From positions 114,678,599 to 114,742,598 of the forward strand of contig NC_080678.1 of the NCBI RefSeq assembly GCF_030445035.2: 64,000 nt of DNA. Reading direction: 5' to 3'. The stretch comes from Dasypus novemcinctus. Taxonomy: Eukaryota; Chordata; Mammalia; Cingulata; Dasypodidae. Positions 55,101-61,028 of this stretch are shown here, piece by piece. Made by a program: the position numbers and the translations under genes. Below the pieces are notes generated by a model. That model saw nothing but the letters and a program-made list of their open reading frames with translations. It made no database searches and was not told the DNA's origin. How positions within the stretch are numbered: the first letter of the stretch is position 1; each line of letters starts with the position of its first letter.

Positions 55101-57383
55101 ATCTGCTCCGTGCTCCTCTGCAGCCCTGGAAAGCACTGGAACAGCCAGCCCTGCCCTTGTCCTGACACAGTGACTTGTTCGGCCTGCTTGGCCCAGACCT
55201 GCCCCACCCTGTGGCTCAGGCCAGCCAGGTGCTGCCCTCCACTGGCCCAGGGCTCCTTCTGGACTGTTCTCTGCCCTTCCCACCCCCATATCAGGAACCT
55301 GCCCCCGAGCTGGGCACGGGACCTCCCACCTGGCCCCTGCCTGCCCCCTCCTCCTCCACCCCAGCTCAGGCCTCCCTGCAGACTGTGGGCTCCTGCCCAG
55401 CTCCCCGCACCCCCCAACTGCCCCCTCAGGGACCTCTCCTGGCTCCTGGTGTAGCCTACCCGACCTGGGAACTTGTGCCCTAAACGAGCCACTGACCCCC
55501 CATGCCAAAAGGGTGTCTTGTTCCAGATTCTGACACTTAGCACAGCGACCACCATCCCAGCAGGCACGCAGGCCACCAGGCTCCGCTCCCGAGCTCATGC
55601 GGGTTCTTGGGGCTCAGCGGGGGTGCCTGACCCTCTCTGGACGTGTCGCTCAGCTGTGCCGCATCCTCATGCCACGTCTCCTTTGCAGGGCAAGCTGAAC
55701 CTCCTGTGTGCCCTGTTGAGTCGGCGCTGCTCCCCAGTGCGCCTGGTGCGGCCCCCGTTCCAGTGCATGGTGAGCAGGCGCGGTGCTGCACCCGCGGCGG
55801 GCCCACGCCCCAGTGCTTTTCCTCGTGATGCCTGCCCACAGGCAGGGGCCCAGCCCTGGGAAACGGCCTCAGGAGCACGCAGGCCCCAGGGGCCGGCCGT
55901 GGCTGCCCACACGCTCCTTCCCTGTGGTCTTGGATGAGCGGGGGACTGTCCAGGCTGGAGGCTGAAGGGCCACGGCCAGAGTCAAGGGCAAGGGGCTGCA
56001 GATCAGGGCCGACCGCTGGCTCCAGCACTGCTGGCCCATGAGCCACCTGGGCCTGCAGACCTGGGGGTCAGCTGGCTGGCTTTATGCCTCCCAGGAAGTG
56101 GCCTCCCACGTGGGGGCCTCTGGGTGCAGCCCCCACGGGCTCTTCCAGGTAGCCACGGTCCCCTGGCGTGGGCTCCCCGGCACAGGGGGTAAACGGCAGC
56201 GCTGCGTGTGCACCTGGAACCAGGGCGGTGCTGTGCCCGTGGTGGACCTCCTGGGCAGCTGCCCTCAGGGGGCCCTACATTCCTCCCCTCCAGCCCCTCC
56301 TCCAGCTCAAGCCTTGGCGCTGTGGTTATGTGCAGTTGTAAAGACCGGGAAGCAGGAGCACAGACAGGCTCGTGCCTTGCCCCACCTCACACAGCCTCTG
56401 CGGGGCGGGGATGACAGGGACCCAGCAGCCTGGCTCTGGAGTCCAGCGCCCTCCTCGCCCTGCACTGCCTGTGCTCGGGTCAGCACTTGGGATCTCGTGT
56501 GGTCATCCTACATCACCTGGCCGCTGTGCCCACGTGGCTGCAGGCCCTCTGACCCAGACTGCTGTCCACCCTGCACGGCCTCCCCCGTCACGCTTTGTGC
56601 AAGTGGGGCAGGGGCCCTGGAGGTGCCCAGCCCTTGACCGCCATGTCTGTGGCTCCGGTGGTGCTCCAGGACTGCTCTGGGCTGGGGCACAGGCTCACTC
56701 TGGGCACGGGCCGAGGCCCTGAAGGTCACTCACCTGGCGTCCTCACCTGGGCGCAGGGAGGCAGCCGCCCACCCCTGGCCAGCCCTCACTCCTGGCCTGG
56801 CCACCTCCTCTGTACCTCCCAGGTGTGGAGACAGAGGCTCCGCCTCAGCGAAGGGCTGGGTGCTGCAGGGGGCAGTTCCTCTCCCCGCAGAGCCCCTGGC
56901 TGGCCTGCATCTGGCCATCAGGTGGACCCTGGGAACACCTGGAAAGCACGTTTCTGTAGTGGACTGGGCTGTACGTGCAAGGCTCTCGCGGGCACTGGTG
57001 TCTTGATTTCCACACCATGTTCCAGCAGACTCCTTCTCCATGGGAATCCGCCTGTGTTTGTGGGCCTTGGTTGGAGCGTGTTGGGGTGGGTCTGAGACTG
57101 CATGGGTGCCCAACGGGCATCTGAGTCTTGTTCTTCTCATCCTGCCCGTGATGGAGCTGGACCAAAGGGGGCACAGACGTAGGGCTGGGGAAATCCTAAC
57201 GTGACAGTGTCCTTCCACCAGCAATCTTTAGAAACGTCTCTGCTTGTGCCTCTGGACTGTGATGGCACCTGGCTCCCCTCCCTCCCACTTTCCCAGGAGA
57301 TCCAGAAACAGGGTCCAAGCCCTAGAGCCCTGGACGCTGAGGCTCCCTATCAGCTCTACCGGTCCCTTCAGGAAAGGTCCTGA
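16110..57383 (+). CDS. ANTXRL: ANTXRL, anthrax toxin receptor-like protein (gene span; joined exons 2-17, 5' end missing)
   Basis: Seen: 16 segments bounded by AG and GT whose phases all agree; joined they give 1621 bases, one partial codon plus 539 codons and a stop, with no internal stop. Order: vWA domain (exons 2-8), Ig-like domain with conserved cysteines (9-12), a 128-residue charged stem and a membrane segment (13), cytoplasmic tail (14-17). Known of the family: ANTXR1 and ANTXR2 are type I membrane receptors that bind matrix proteins through a metal-dependent vWA domain; ANTXRL is the little-studied third member. The ITCPG and SLNKG motifs and the [17 protein letters not shown] stretch fit ANTXRL best. 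Odd: two vWA metal ligands are replaced (Ser to Phe, Asp to Ala) and the stem is long. The signal-peptide exon, ending in the codon whose last G opens exon 2, was not found upstream. The gene looks intact otherwise; whether it is expressed cannot be told from the sequence. Confidence 0.88.
16182..18814. other. ANTXRL introns 2 and 3 (exon 3 lies at 16860-16931)
   Basis: GC-rich intronic sequence without recognisable transposons. A short gtgtgcaggt-type simple repeat lies at 16565-16635. Long open frames on both strands reflect low stop-codon frequency. Confidence 0.7.
16860..16931 (+). CDS. ANTXRL: ANTXRL exon 3, vWA domain
   Basis: A 72-base exon after tcctcgcag, ending at the donor gtaaga. 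The C joins the AA left by exon 2 to make Asn, then the frame reads [20 protein letters not shown] and on to LTSD. This matches the (N/S)P..R..FI.(F/Y)S strand and the following LT.D of the ANTXR vWA fold. Confidence 0.9.
18815..18899 (+). CDS. ANTXRL: ANTXRL exon 4, vWA domain
   Basis: An 85-base exon after catttcag, ending in gagaag before gtacag. It encodes [14 protein letters not shown]... to [11 protein letters not shown]. The SSSYMNVG loop aligns with the GDTYMHEG loop of ANTXR1, so the MIDAS threonine is serine here, a conservative change. An alternative acceptor two bases on would break the frame. Confidence 0.88.
19004..19037 (+). CDS. ANTXRL: ANTXRL exon 5, vWA domain (short exon)
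   Basis: A 34-base exon after a strong pyrimidine tract (tcttttgttgcag), ending before gtaagc. It encodes [11 protein letters not shown] plus the first base of a Gly codon. It continues the helix that in the paralogues reads (K/R)A.EQI. Confidence 0.8.
19125..19250 (-). repeat. Possible MIR fragment, antisense
   Basis: In intron 5, agttccttacggtctcccag, followed by cctctgtacgaggagg and taagataatacccacctc, follows the antisense MIR order with many changes. Confidence 0.5.
20051..20130 (+). CDS. ANTXRL: ANTXRL exon 6, vWA domain with altered MIDAS aspartate
   Basis: An 80-base exon after gtcctccag, ending in gaggaa before gtgagt. It encodes [20 protein letters not shown] and on to WLAAEE. The ALTAA segment stands where the family has ALTDG or AMTDG; the metal-binding Asp and the Gly after it are both Ala. 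Confidence 0.9.
20208..20276 (+). CDS. ANTXRL: ANTXRL exon 7, vWA domain
   Basis: A 69-base, phase 0-0 exon after ctcttag, ending in aaacag before gtaagt. It encodes [20 protein letters not shown] then QKQ, closely matching the (S/K)R.(M/L)GA.V(Y/F).(V/I)G..DF strand of the ANTXR vWA domain. One of the best conserved exons of the gene. Confidence 0.93.
20618..20695 (+). CDS. ANTXRL: ANTXRL exon 8, end of vWA domain
   Basis: A 78-base, phase 0-0 exon after ccctcatag, ending in tcccag before gtgagt. It encodes [20 protein letters not shown] then SSISSQ. L..IA.SKDHVF is nearly identical to the last vWA helix-strand unit of ANTXR1. Confidence 0.93.
20814..20874 (+). CDS. ANTXRL: ANTXRL exon 9, vWA/Ig-like junction
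   Basis: A 61-base exon after ggattctag, ending before gtaagg. It encodes [20 protein letters not shown]. The KSC.EI...EP..VC.GE pattern opens the Ig-like domain in all ANTXR proteins and gives the first two cysteines. Confidence 0.92.
20895..21063. repeat. TG-rich simple repeat, left half
   Basis: Irregular (TG)n with tgtatgtg interruptions in intron 9, ending exactly at the 5' LTR of the MaLR element. Confidence 0.9.
21064..21477 (+). mobile_element. 5' LTR of the MaLR element
   Basis: 414 bases, TG...CA ends, AATAAA at 21408-21413, ending with cagcctagcaaactggaaca. Clearly homologous to the second LTR (gaccccagaaaagcatgttc against gaccccagaaaagtatgttc). Confidence 0.82.
22476..23260 (+). 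pseudogene. LINE-1 ORF1 protein, broken
   Basis: The first frame (22476-22937, 153 residues) has the coiled-coil part with many Lys and Glu and the [16 protein letters not shown] motif that begins the RNA-binding part of ORF1p. It stops at 22938. The C-terminal part ([19 protein letters not shown], then the [11 protein letters not shown] block) goes on in another frame from 23027. ORF1p is the nucleic-acid chaperone of LINE-1; this copy is not functional. Confidence 0.85.
24600..25262. repeat. Three tandem modules in the LINE-1 3' untranslated region
   Basis: Units of about 220-240 bases begin near 24600, 24815 and 25045. Each has the order aaataaaagataaggacta, aatttgtaacagatgt, tttgtaagtttgtaactt and a (ataa)n end, with variations. 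Confidence 0.75.
26012..26802. repeat. 46-48 bp minisatellite, about 17 copies
   Basis: The unit is about cagccctgccatgtggaagg, tgtgagtacacc, tgggagcttggaggt. About 17 copies were counted by the recurring (g)ccatgtgg or ctatgtgg core. Units differ by one to several bases. It lies inside the MaLR internal region. Confidence 0.92.
27397..27842 (+). mobile_element. 3' LTR of the MaLR element
   Basis: 446 bases starting TGTGATGGTCTGAACC, with AATAAA near 27773 and ending ggcagcctagtggaccagaa then CA. It is the best-preserved LTR of this family in the window. Confidence 0.85.
27843..28350. repeat. TG-rich simple repeat, right half
   Basis: About 500 bases of degenerate TG/ATG repeats (tgtgtatg, gcatgtgt units) starting directly after the 3' LTR. 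The many open frames here are repeats of Cys, Val, Met and Tyr codons and are not genes. Confidence 0.88.
28351..29168. other. Distal ANTXRL intron 9
   Basis: GC-rich intronic sequence without recognised repeats, ending in the exon 10 acceptor. Confidence 0.6.
29169..29267 (+). CDS. ANTXRL: ANTXRL exon 10, Ig-like domain
   Basis: A 99-base exon after ttgtccttgcag, ending before gtaagt. It encodes [20 protein letters not shown] then [13 protein letters not shown]. The V.G.GF...... .V(I)C.F.(I/F) pattern is the second strand pair of the Ig-like domain. It lies 8.3 kb from exon 9 because of the MaLR and LINE-1 insertions in intron 9. Confidence 0.92.
29268..31318. other. Proximal ANTXRL intron 10
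   Basis: GC-rich to about 30800, then AT-rich. No exon or clear transposon recognised. Confidence 0.6.
31319..34282 (-). mobile_element. Antisense LINE-1, 5'-truncated (3' half)
   Basis: T-rich left end, 3' untranslated region, then the complement of the ORF2 C-terminal half to the reverse-transcriptase region. The - strand frame 33647-34054 shows RT motifs including LFADDMILF (the catalytic FADD block of LINE-1 RT) and [20 protein letters not shown]; 33392-33601 has the [20 protein letters not shown] block. Stops and frameshifts break it. Confidence 0.88.
34283..34690 (-). mobile_element. DAS-type SINE, antisense
   Basis: T-rich (tttg)n left end followed by ggcaccaggaactgaaccca, the complement of a GGTTCAGTTCC-type B box. 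The right part has repeated tgtctgctnattgtgg units. It sits between two LINE-1 pieces. Confidence 0.75.
36250..36633 (-). mobile_element. DAS-type SINE, antisense, with target duplication
   Basis: T-rich left end, then ctgctctctgtgtccactgg; near 36570 ggtatcgaaccccgg is the complement of a B box. Perfect 14-base duplications gcaatttcttcttt at 36236-36249 and 36634-36647. Confidence 0.9.
37738..38837 (-). pseudogene. LINE-1 ORF1 protein, interrupted by repeat X
   Basis: On the - strand the N-terminal part (38655-38837, [20 protein letters not shown]) and the C-terminal part (37738-38085, with [15 protein letters not shown] and [20 protein letters not shown]) of ORF1p are separated by the 38325-38682 insertion. 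Confidence 0.82.
38325..38682 (-). repeat. Xenarthran repeat 'X', older copy 5
   Basis: About 350 bases (tttttaaagaagcattggat, C-rich tccccc stretch, tgtggtacattcgttacaat) related to the copy at 51240 rather than to copy 1. It interrupts LINE-1 ORF1. Confidence 0.65.
39863..44331 (-). mobile_element. Antisense LINE-1 with internal deletions
   Basis: From the 3' untranslated region (39863) through parts of ORF2, ending in a 5' untranslated region (43905-44331) whose complement starts with the usual gcaagatggcagcagag. ORF1 and the ORF2 start are missing. The flanks tctaatgtattttt (39850-39863 and about 44332-44345) are a 14-base target duplication. A DAS SINE interrupts the 3' region. Confidence 0.82.
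40178..40470 (-). mobile_element. DAS-type SINE, antisense
   Basis: (tta)n and T-rich left end, then ctgtctgctctctgtgtccg and, at right, ccaggatgcaaacccagg (B box complement) and tggtagatgggagcacaact. It splits the 3' region of the LINE-1 at 39863. Confidence 0.8.
44346..45790 (-). pseudogene. TAF13: TAF13 processed pseudogene (retrocopy)
   Basis: TAF13 is a histone-fold subunit of the general transcription factor TFIID. The - strand reads, from 45790, the protein from about codon 3 ([29 protein letters not shown]) through [19 protein letters not shown] and [20 protein letters not shown] to RAKDLL without introns. A 4-base deletion near 45485-45490 brings a stop at 45482; the lost frame goes on as MNEELK.SRKAF to NYGS and its stop at 45426. 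44346-45425 would be its 3' untranslated region, with AATAAA (complement of tttatt near 44363) and a short A tail. Start codon missing, frameshifted, no introns: not functional. Confidence 0.9.
45791..46797 (-). mobile_element. LINE-1 5' end joined to the TAF13 retrocopy
   Basis: On the - strand: 5' untranslated region (46797-46082) beginning near gttccaggaagatggcattg, then ORF1 N terminus (46081-45821, [20 protein letters not shown]) and a frameshifted continuation [14 protein letters not shown] up to 45791, where TAF13 begins. No ORF1 C terminus or ORF2 of this element lies on the other side of the TAF13 copy. Confidence 0.8.
46798..48189. other. Distal ANTXRL intron 10
   Basis: GC-rich intronic sequence with old repeat fragments: an antisense L2 piece (47490-47620) and a probable old LINE-1 piece (47735-47830, gaagcaaatcccagacatca). 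Confidence 0.6.
47490..47620 (-). repeat. L2 fragment, antisense
   Basis: The order ctgacctcaggaccttggca, cctggaagattcctccctc, gggctcaaagcaagcactgc, ctccttggagaggcctga is that of the complement of the L2 3' end. Confidence 0.72.
48190..48259 (+). CDS. ANTXRL: ANTXRL exon 11, Ig-like domain
   Basis: A 70-base exon after tttctcttttag, ending before gtaagt. It encodes [20 protein letters not shown] then ILGK. ITCPG matches the (L/M)(L/N)CP(A/G)P motif of the family. Intron 10 before it is 18.9 kb and filled mainly with LINE-1. Confidence 0.9.
48260..49168. other. ANTXRL intron 11
   Basis: The central part, 48485-48745 (tttcttggctgccagtgttg, ccacatggccatgtgctctc), resembles a decayed antisense MaLR-like LTR. 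The rest is unassigned. Confidence 0.5.
49169..49247 (+). CDS. ANTXRL: ANTXRL exon 12, end of Ig-like domain
   Basis: A 79-base exon after gtgctttag, ending in gactgc before gtgagt. It encodes [20 protein letters not shown] then FSGKDC. SLNKG.TF matches human ANTXRL more closely than ANTXR1/2, which supports the orthologue call. The final Cys is the last conserved cysteine before the membrane. Confidence 0.93.
49248..49687. other. ANTXRL intron 12
   Basis: GC-rich intron. Besides the acceptor used at 49687 there is a pyrimidine-rich acceptor-like site at 49652-49653 (cctgttctctggcag) that would shift the frame. Confidence 0.6.
49688..50155 (+). CDS. ANTXRL: ANTXRL exon 13, long charged stem and transmembrane segment
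   Basis: A 468-base, phase 0-0 exon (156 residues) from cttccacag to tgtcgg before gtgagt. Residues 1-128 are hydrophilic: imperfect [19 protein letters not shown] repeats at about 25-58, then a basic helix-like part and an acidic stretch with [20 protein letters not shown]. Residues about 129-155 are one membrane span ([20 protein letters not shown]) ending in Cys-Cys-Arg. In human ANTXRL, ANTXR1 and ANTXR2 the membrane span follows the last Ig-like Cys almost directly (from memory), so the stem is an addition. The donor lies in the first unit of a minisatellite. Confidence 0.85.
50156..50655. repeat. 28/29-bp minisatellite built on a 5' splice site
   Basis: 17 full units and a partial 18th of gtgagtgcccctgctatgtg then agcaggcag (29 bases; 28 when one C is missing). 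It starts at the donor of exon 13. Fourteen of the later unit starts read cag/gtgagt, a near-ideal donor; one reads gggagt, one ctgagt and the last gtgagc. Confidence 0.95.
50656..51239. other. ANTXRL intron 13, unique part
   Basis: GC- and purine-rich intron (gggaggaggaggaggagaag near 50930). 51075-51140 (aaaggaggaaactgaggctc) is a short sense MIR fragment. Confidence 0.6.
51240..52830 (-). repeat. Xenarthran repeat 'X', long older copy 6
   Basis: About 1.6 kb starting with a T/A-rich end (ttaaagaagctttatattac) and sharing in order the C-rich block, the aggacaactccaatgtcctg segment, the subterminal ggatgggcgttgtcc region and the aaaactcatttgtattgaat region with copies 1 and 5. It is the longest copy, so the full element is at least this size. 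Confidence 0.65.
53028..53054 (+). CDS. ANTXRL: ANTXRL exon 14, juxtamembrane mini-exon
   Basis: A 27-base, phase 0-0 mini-exon after tttaactttctag, ending in tgtagg before gtaagt. It encodes CKREPDPCR, a basic cysteine-containing stretch directly after the membrane segment, comparable to the basic residues there in ANTXRL of other mammals. Both splice sites are strong, but such a short match could occur by chance. Confidence 0.6.
53055..54327. other. ANTXRL intron 14
   Basis: GC-rich. 53680-53960 (catttgccagggcagctctg, ggtggcttgaacccggaggt, ctggaggccagaagtccagc) looks like a decayed copy of a widespread mammalian LTR-like repeat that I cannot name. No poly-proline exon was found. Confidence 0.5.
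54328..54411 (+). CDS. ANTXRL: ANTXRL exon 15, cysteine-rich cytoplasmic segment
   Basis: An 84-base, phase 0-0 exon after ttctcttcgtacag, ending in atggag before gtgagg. It encodes [20 protein letters not shown] then TGHLRQME. Human ANTXRL has a similar Cys-rich patch (…CCCGCQG…) in this place, as I recall it; palmitoylation of such cysteines would be an inference. The human poly-proline segment before it has no counterpart that I could find. Confidence 0.72.
54412..55688. other. ANTXRL intron 15
   Basis: GC-rich intron without recognised repeats. Long frames on both strands (for example 54957-55598 on the - strand) have no family features. Confidence 0.6.
55689..55769 (+). CDS. ANTXRL: ANTXRL exon 16, conserved ANTXR-type cytoplasmic module
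   Basis: An 81-base, phase 0-0 exon after ctcctttgcag, ending in tgcatg before gtgagc. It encodes [20 protein letters not shown] then RPPFQCM. The pattern GKL..L..LL.R....V.(L/V).RP matches the cytoplasmic GKLDALWVLLRR...VSVMRP segment of ANTXR1/2, which makes this exon secure. Confidence 0.85.
55770..57221. other. ANTXRL intron 16
   Basis: GC-rich. 56330-56450 is a sense MIR fragment (tgtaaagaccgggaagcagg, cttgccccacctcacacagc, cagcctggctctggagtcca). Confidence 0.55.
57222..57383 (+). CDS. ANTXRL: ANTXRL exon 17, probable terminal coding exon
   Basis: An in-frame 53-residue segment with stop codon at 57381-57383, after tccttccaccag. It begins [20 protein letters not shown] and ends LYRSLQERS. 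There is no clear match to a known ANTXR tail. The support is positional: phase 0 acceptor, open frame, and two AATAAA signals within 400 bases downstream with no other candidate. A read-through end of exon 16 is the alternative. Confidence 0.4.
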   Translation, partial: QSLETSLLVPLDCDGTWLPSLPLSQEIQKQGPSPRALDAEAPYQLYRSLQERS

Positions 57384-57751
57384 GCTGCGCAGTAGTGAGC
57401 TGAGGAGACGTAATGGTAGTTGGCTTCACGTGGCAATCGCTGATGGCCAGAGAGGAAGGAGAGCTGCCCCTCCCAACCTCACATCCCTTCACCCCCTCAT
57501 GCCCATGCTATGGACTCAGGATCCCTGCAGCCCCCAGAGGGCTCCTCTCCTGGGTGGAGGTGTCCAGGCGCTTACATCTGCCCCTCTATCAGTACCTGTT
57601 TAGATCATTCCAGGGTGCCCCTGCAGCCCCAGGATGGGCATGATTGGGGAAAGAGACTGCAAGTGTCCCATAGACCATGCCCTGAAGGAAAGCAGAGGGA
57701 CCTGCAGCCCTTGGGGAGCACCAGCCCCAGAATCAGTTGCTCGTGTTCTAG

Positions 57752-57771
57752 AATAAATGAGCAGAAATAAA
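57752..57771 (+). promoter_or_regulatory. Two polyadenylation signals for ANTXRL
   Basis: AATAAA occurs at 57752-57757 and again at 57766-57771, 369 and 383 bases after the proposed stop codon. They give the last exon a 3' untranslated region of roughly 400 bases. Their use is inferred. Confidence 0.45.
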
Positions 57772-58094
57772 GGAGTGAGAAACAAAGATAAATATTCCAT
57801 TCTATGCCCAACAGCGACAAAACCCAAAGTTCCTGTAAATAAGTAGAACTCGATGGATGTTATCCCAGGGTGGCATGCTCTGGGTGAAGGGAGAGGCAGC
57901 GAGTCTAGAGAGAGTGGGAAATCAACATGATCTTCATCAACCCAGTGGTCAAGGTGCTCGTGATGATACTTAGTGTTGGTGCAGAGAGAGGGTGGGGGAC
58001 GGACACCTGCCTGCCCTGCAGGCATCAGTGTGGACAGGATCAGCTTTCTGAAGCACTTATCATCCTATGCCTGGGCCTGTAGATGCAGCACTCT

Positions 58095-58245
58095 CTGTGG
58101 ATGGAGGGATAGATGGATGAATGGGAGGATGGATGGATGGTTTGATGGGTGGATGGGAAGGTGGAAGAGTGGGTGGATGGATGGATGGGAGGATGGATAA
58201 TGGATGGATGGGTGGGTAGATGGAGGTGTGATGGGTGGATGAATG
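58095..58245. repeat. (GGAT)n microsatellite
   Basis: Interrupted gatggatggatgg array of about 150 bases. Confidence 0.92.
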
Positions 58246-58424
58246 AGCATTTATGGTTGGACAAGGGCCTGCAATGTTACTTTTGGTCATTTCTCTGACA
58301 CCAAGAGGCATGTTTGGATCTGGCATGTATGAAGGCACAGAAAACCTCTTTGGGGGACAATTGTGGAAGGATGGAAGGGGTCCCTGTAACATTTCCAGGG
58401 GTGACCATAGGAAGAACTTTGTTT

Positions 58425-58520
58425 AACCAGTTACTACTTGTGTAAACTTGGCCTAGTTTCTTAACCTCTCAAAGCCTCACTTTTCTCATCTGAAAAACAG
58501 GGAAAAATAATAAAACTCCC
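58425..58520 (-). repeat. MIR fragment, antisense
   Basis: tgtgtaaacttggcctagtt, ttaacctctcaaagcctcac, tttctcatctgaaaaacagg follow the complement of the MIR core. Confidence 0.85.
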
Positions 58521-59835
58521 TTGTGCTGCAAAATACAAAGGCCACACACCAACCAGACCCAGGCAGGGGCCCCTCCCCAGCCCAAGAGTCGCAGTCCCCA
58601 GGCCAGATGAGTAGAGGGTCTTGTGGCTCAGGGTCAGTGCTGGGAGAGAAGTGCTGTGATTGCAGGTAGGATTGGGAAGTCCCAGGAGGCACAGGCATTT
58701 TATTTTATTTTTTTCATTGATTGAAATACATCACTCATACATAAACATACATAAACAATAAATGTATAATAGTTGTGAACTTACAAAACAAGCATATATG
58801 ACATCAAACAAACATATATAACATCTCGCCCTACCACCAATAACTTGCATTGTTTTTAAACCTTTTCAACTAATGATTAAAGAGCATTGTCAAAATATTA
58901 CTATTAAGCAAAGTATTTTTCCCCTAACCCATCTGATTATTATCTTTATATCATTTATATATGAACATACATAAACAATTAAGTGTATAGTAAGAGTTGT
59001 GAACTTACAAAGCAAACGTGCATGACATCATACAGGGGTCCCATACATCAGCCCTCCACCAACACCTTGCATTGTTATGAGATGTTTGTTACAAACTATG
59101 AAAGAACACTGTCAAAATCTCACTACCAATTATAGTTACTATCTTACACTTGGTGTGTTTTTCTCCCAACCCACCCTATTATTATTTTTTAAATGTATTT
59201 TTTATGACAGAAGTTGTAAACCTATAACACAATCATGCACATGTCAGAATTCCCAAACAAAGAACCCCTCCATCAATACACCACAATGTGGTGTGTCATT
59301 TGCAACAGATAAAATAATATCATCTGATTACTGCCATGTCCATACTGTACATTTGGCTCACATTTTCCATACTGCCTCAGAATCAACACAGTACATCTTT
59401 TGCATTGATGCAAGAATATCGTATTGTTACTACTAACCACAGTCCATAGGTCACTCCAGCCATACCTTTCCCATGCTTCTCCACATTCCCATCGCCCTGC
59501 AGTAGTGATATACATTTGTTCTAGCTAACAAAGGACACTCTTGAATCTGTACCATCAACAGCAGTTCTCATCCACCTCTTGGTTTACTGTGCTACCCAGT
59601 TCCTAGATTATTCTCAAGCATTCTGTCAGTGGCATTTACAAAACTAGACTACCATTTTCAGTCACATCCCCATTTATAAACTAGCTGTTACTCACTGTGT
59701 GTTACCATCCACTCTATACATTTCCATGATTTTACAGTAAAGCTAATTAAAACTTCTACATACATTAAACATCAGTAGTCCACTCAGTTCTTCTCTTATC
59801 TCCTTTAAGAATCCACCACCTACCACCAGGTCTTG

Positions 59836-60126
59836 TGCTACATTCAGCTCACAATAGGTTGGCTTGAAGGGAAGGCAACACAGAAGTAAAGGTAGAGACA
59901 CAAGAGGGGAGAGAAACCTGAGACCAGGGGACTCACGGCTTCTGGAATGAGAGCCTCAACCCTGGTTTTCCCATTGCATTTATTGGGAAACTACCAAGCA
60001 GTTGTTTGCTATCTGAACTACAACATCATTTACAAAAACAGGAAACAACTGCAACATCTAACAACAGCTACATTTAACAGGTGTAACATTTACAGTAACA
60101 AACAGGTAAACCAGTTTTCCACAACA
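59836..60126 (-). mobile_element. Solo LTR, 291 bp, betaretrovirus-like
   Basis: It interrupts the LINE-1 phrase that elsewhere in the window reads accaggtcttgaagatgttt. Ends are TG...CA, with the perfect 6-base duplication gtcttg at 59830-59835 and 60127-60132. On the - strand it starts tgttgtggaaaactggttta and has AATAAA (complement of tttatt near 59979) followed by a U5-like pyrimidine-rich region. No viral genes. Confidence 0.8.
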
Positions 60127-60339
60127 GTCTTGAAGATATTTTCCAATAATTTCTTCCAGAAGTTTCATGGTTCTTGCTTTTAGTTTTAGTTTCTTGATCC
60201 ATTTTGAGTATGTGTCTTGGAGTTGGTCTATTTGGATTTTTTCAGATGGGACTTTGTTGTGCTTCTTGGACAGGGATATCTATGTCCTTCAATAGGGTTG
60301 GGAAATTTTCTACCATTACTTCTTTAAATATTCCTTCTG

Positions 60340-61028
60340 AATCTCTGGACTGACCATGTGATAGCCAGGCCCAACAGACTTGCAAGTCCTATACTCTGGT
60401 TTATTGGACTTACCCCACTCAGTGAACATGGAGGTGAAAAAGGTCAGCCACCACACCAGGGAACCAAGAGTGCCTACAGCTGAAAGCAAGAGGATTGCAT
60501 CCAGCATCCATGTGGAATCTAAGCCCCCTCTTGATATAGATGTGGAGTGGACACAACCATTCTAAGGTCCAGAGGATGGAGGAATAGAGTATGAATTAGA
60601 GTGGACTTACTGATATTCTATTCATGAACTATTGTGATTAGTAGTAATCGAAGAAAATGTGGCATTGGTGTGGAGAAAGTGGCCATGGTGGCTGCTGGGG
60701 GTAGGGAGTGGAAGGAAGAGATGTGATGTGGGGGCGTTTTTGTGACTTGGAGTTGTCCTGGGTGGTGCTGCAGGAACAGTTACCAGACATTGTATGTCCT
60801 CCCATGGCCCACTGGGTGGACTGTGGGAGAGTGTGGGCTATGGTGTGGACCATTGACCATGAGGTGCAGTGGTGCTCAGAGATGTATTCACCAAATGCAA
60901 TGAATGACGGAGGGGGTTGTGGTTATGGGGGGGGAGGAGTGGGGTGAGGGGGGTGAGGGGTATATGGGGGCCTCATATTTTTTTAATGTAACATTAAAAA
61001 AACAAATAAAGACCAAAAAAAGTAAAAA
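60340..61028 (+). repeat. Xenarthran repeat 'X', copy 7, with target duplication
   Basis: 5'-truncated copy beginning aatctctggactgaccatgt and ending in an A-rich tail (aataaagaccaaaaaaagta). Flanked by the perfect 14-base duplication aaatattccttctg (60326-60339 and 61029-61042), so it moved by LINE-type target-primed insertion. It splits the ORF1 of the antisense LINE-1. Confidence 0.85.
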
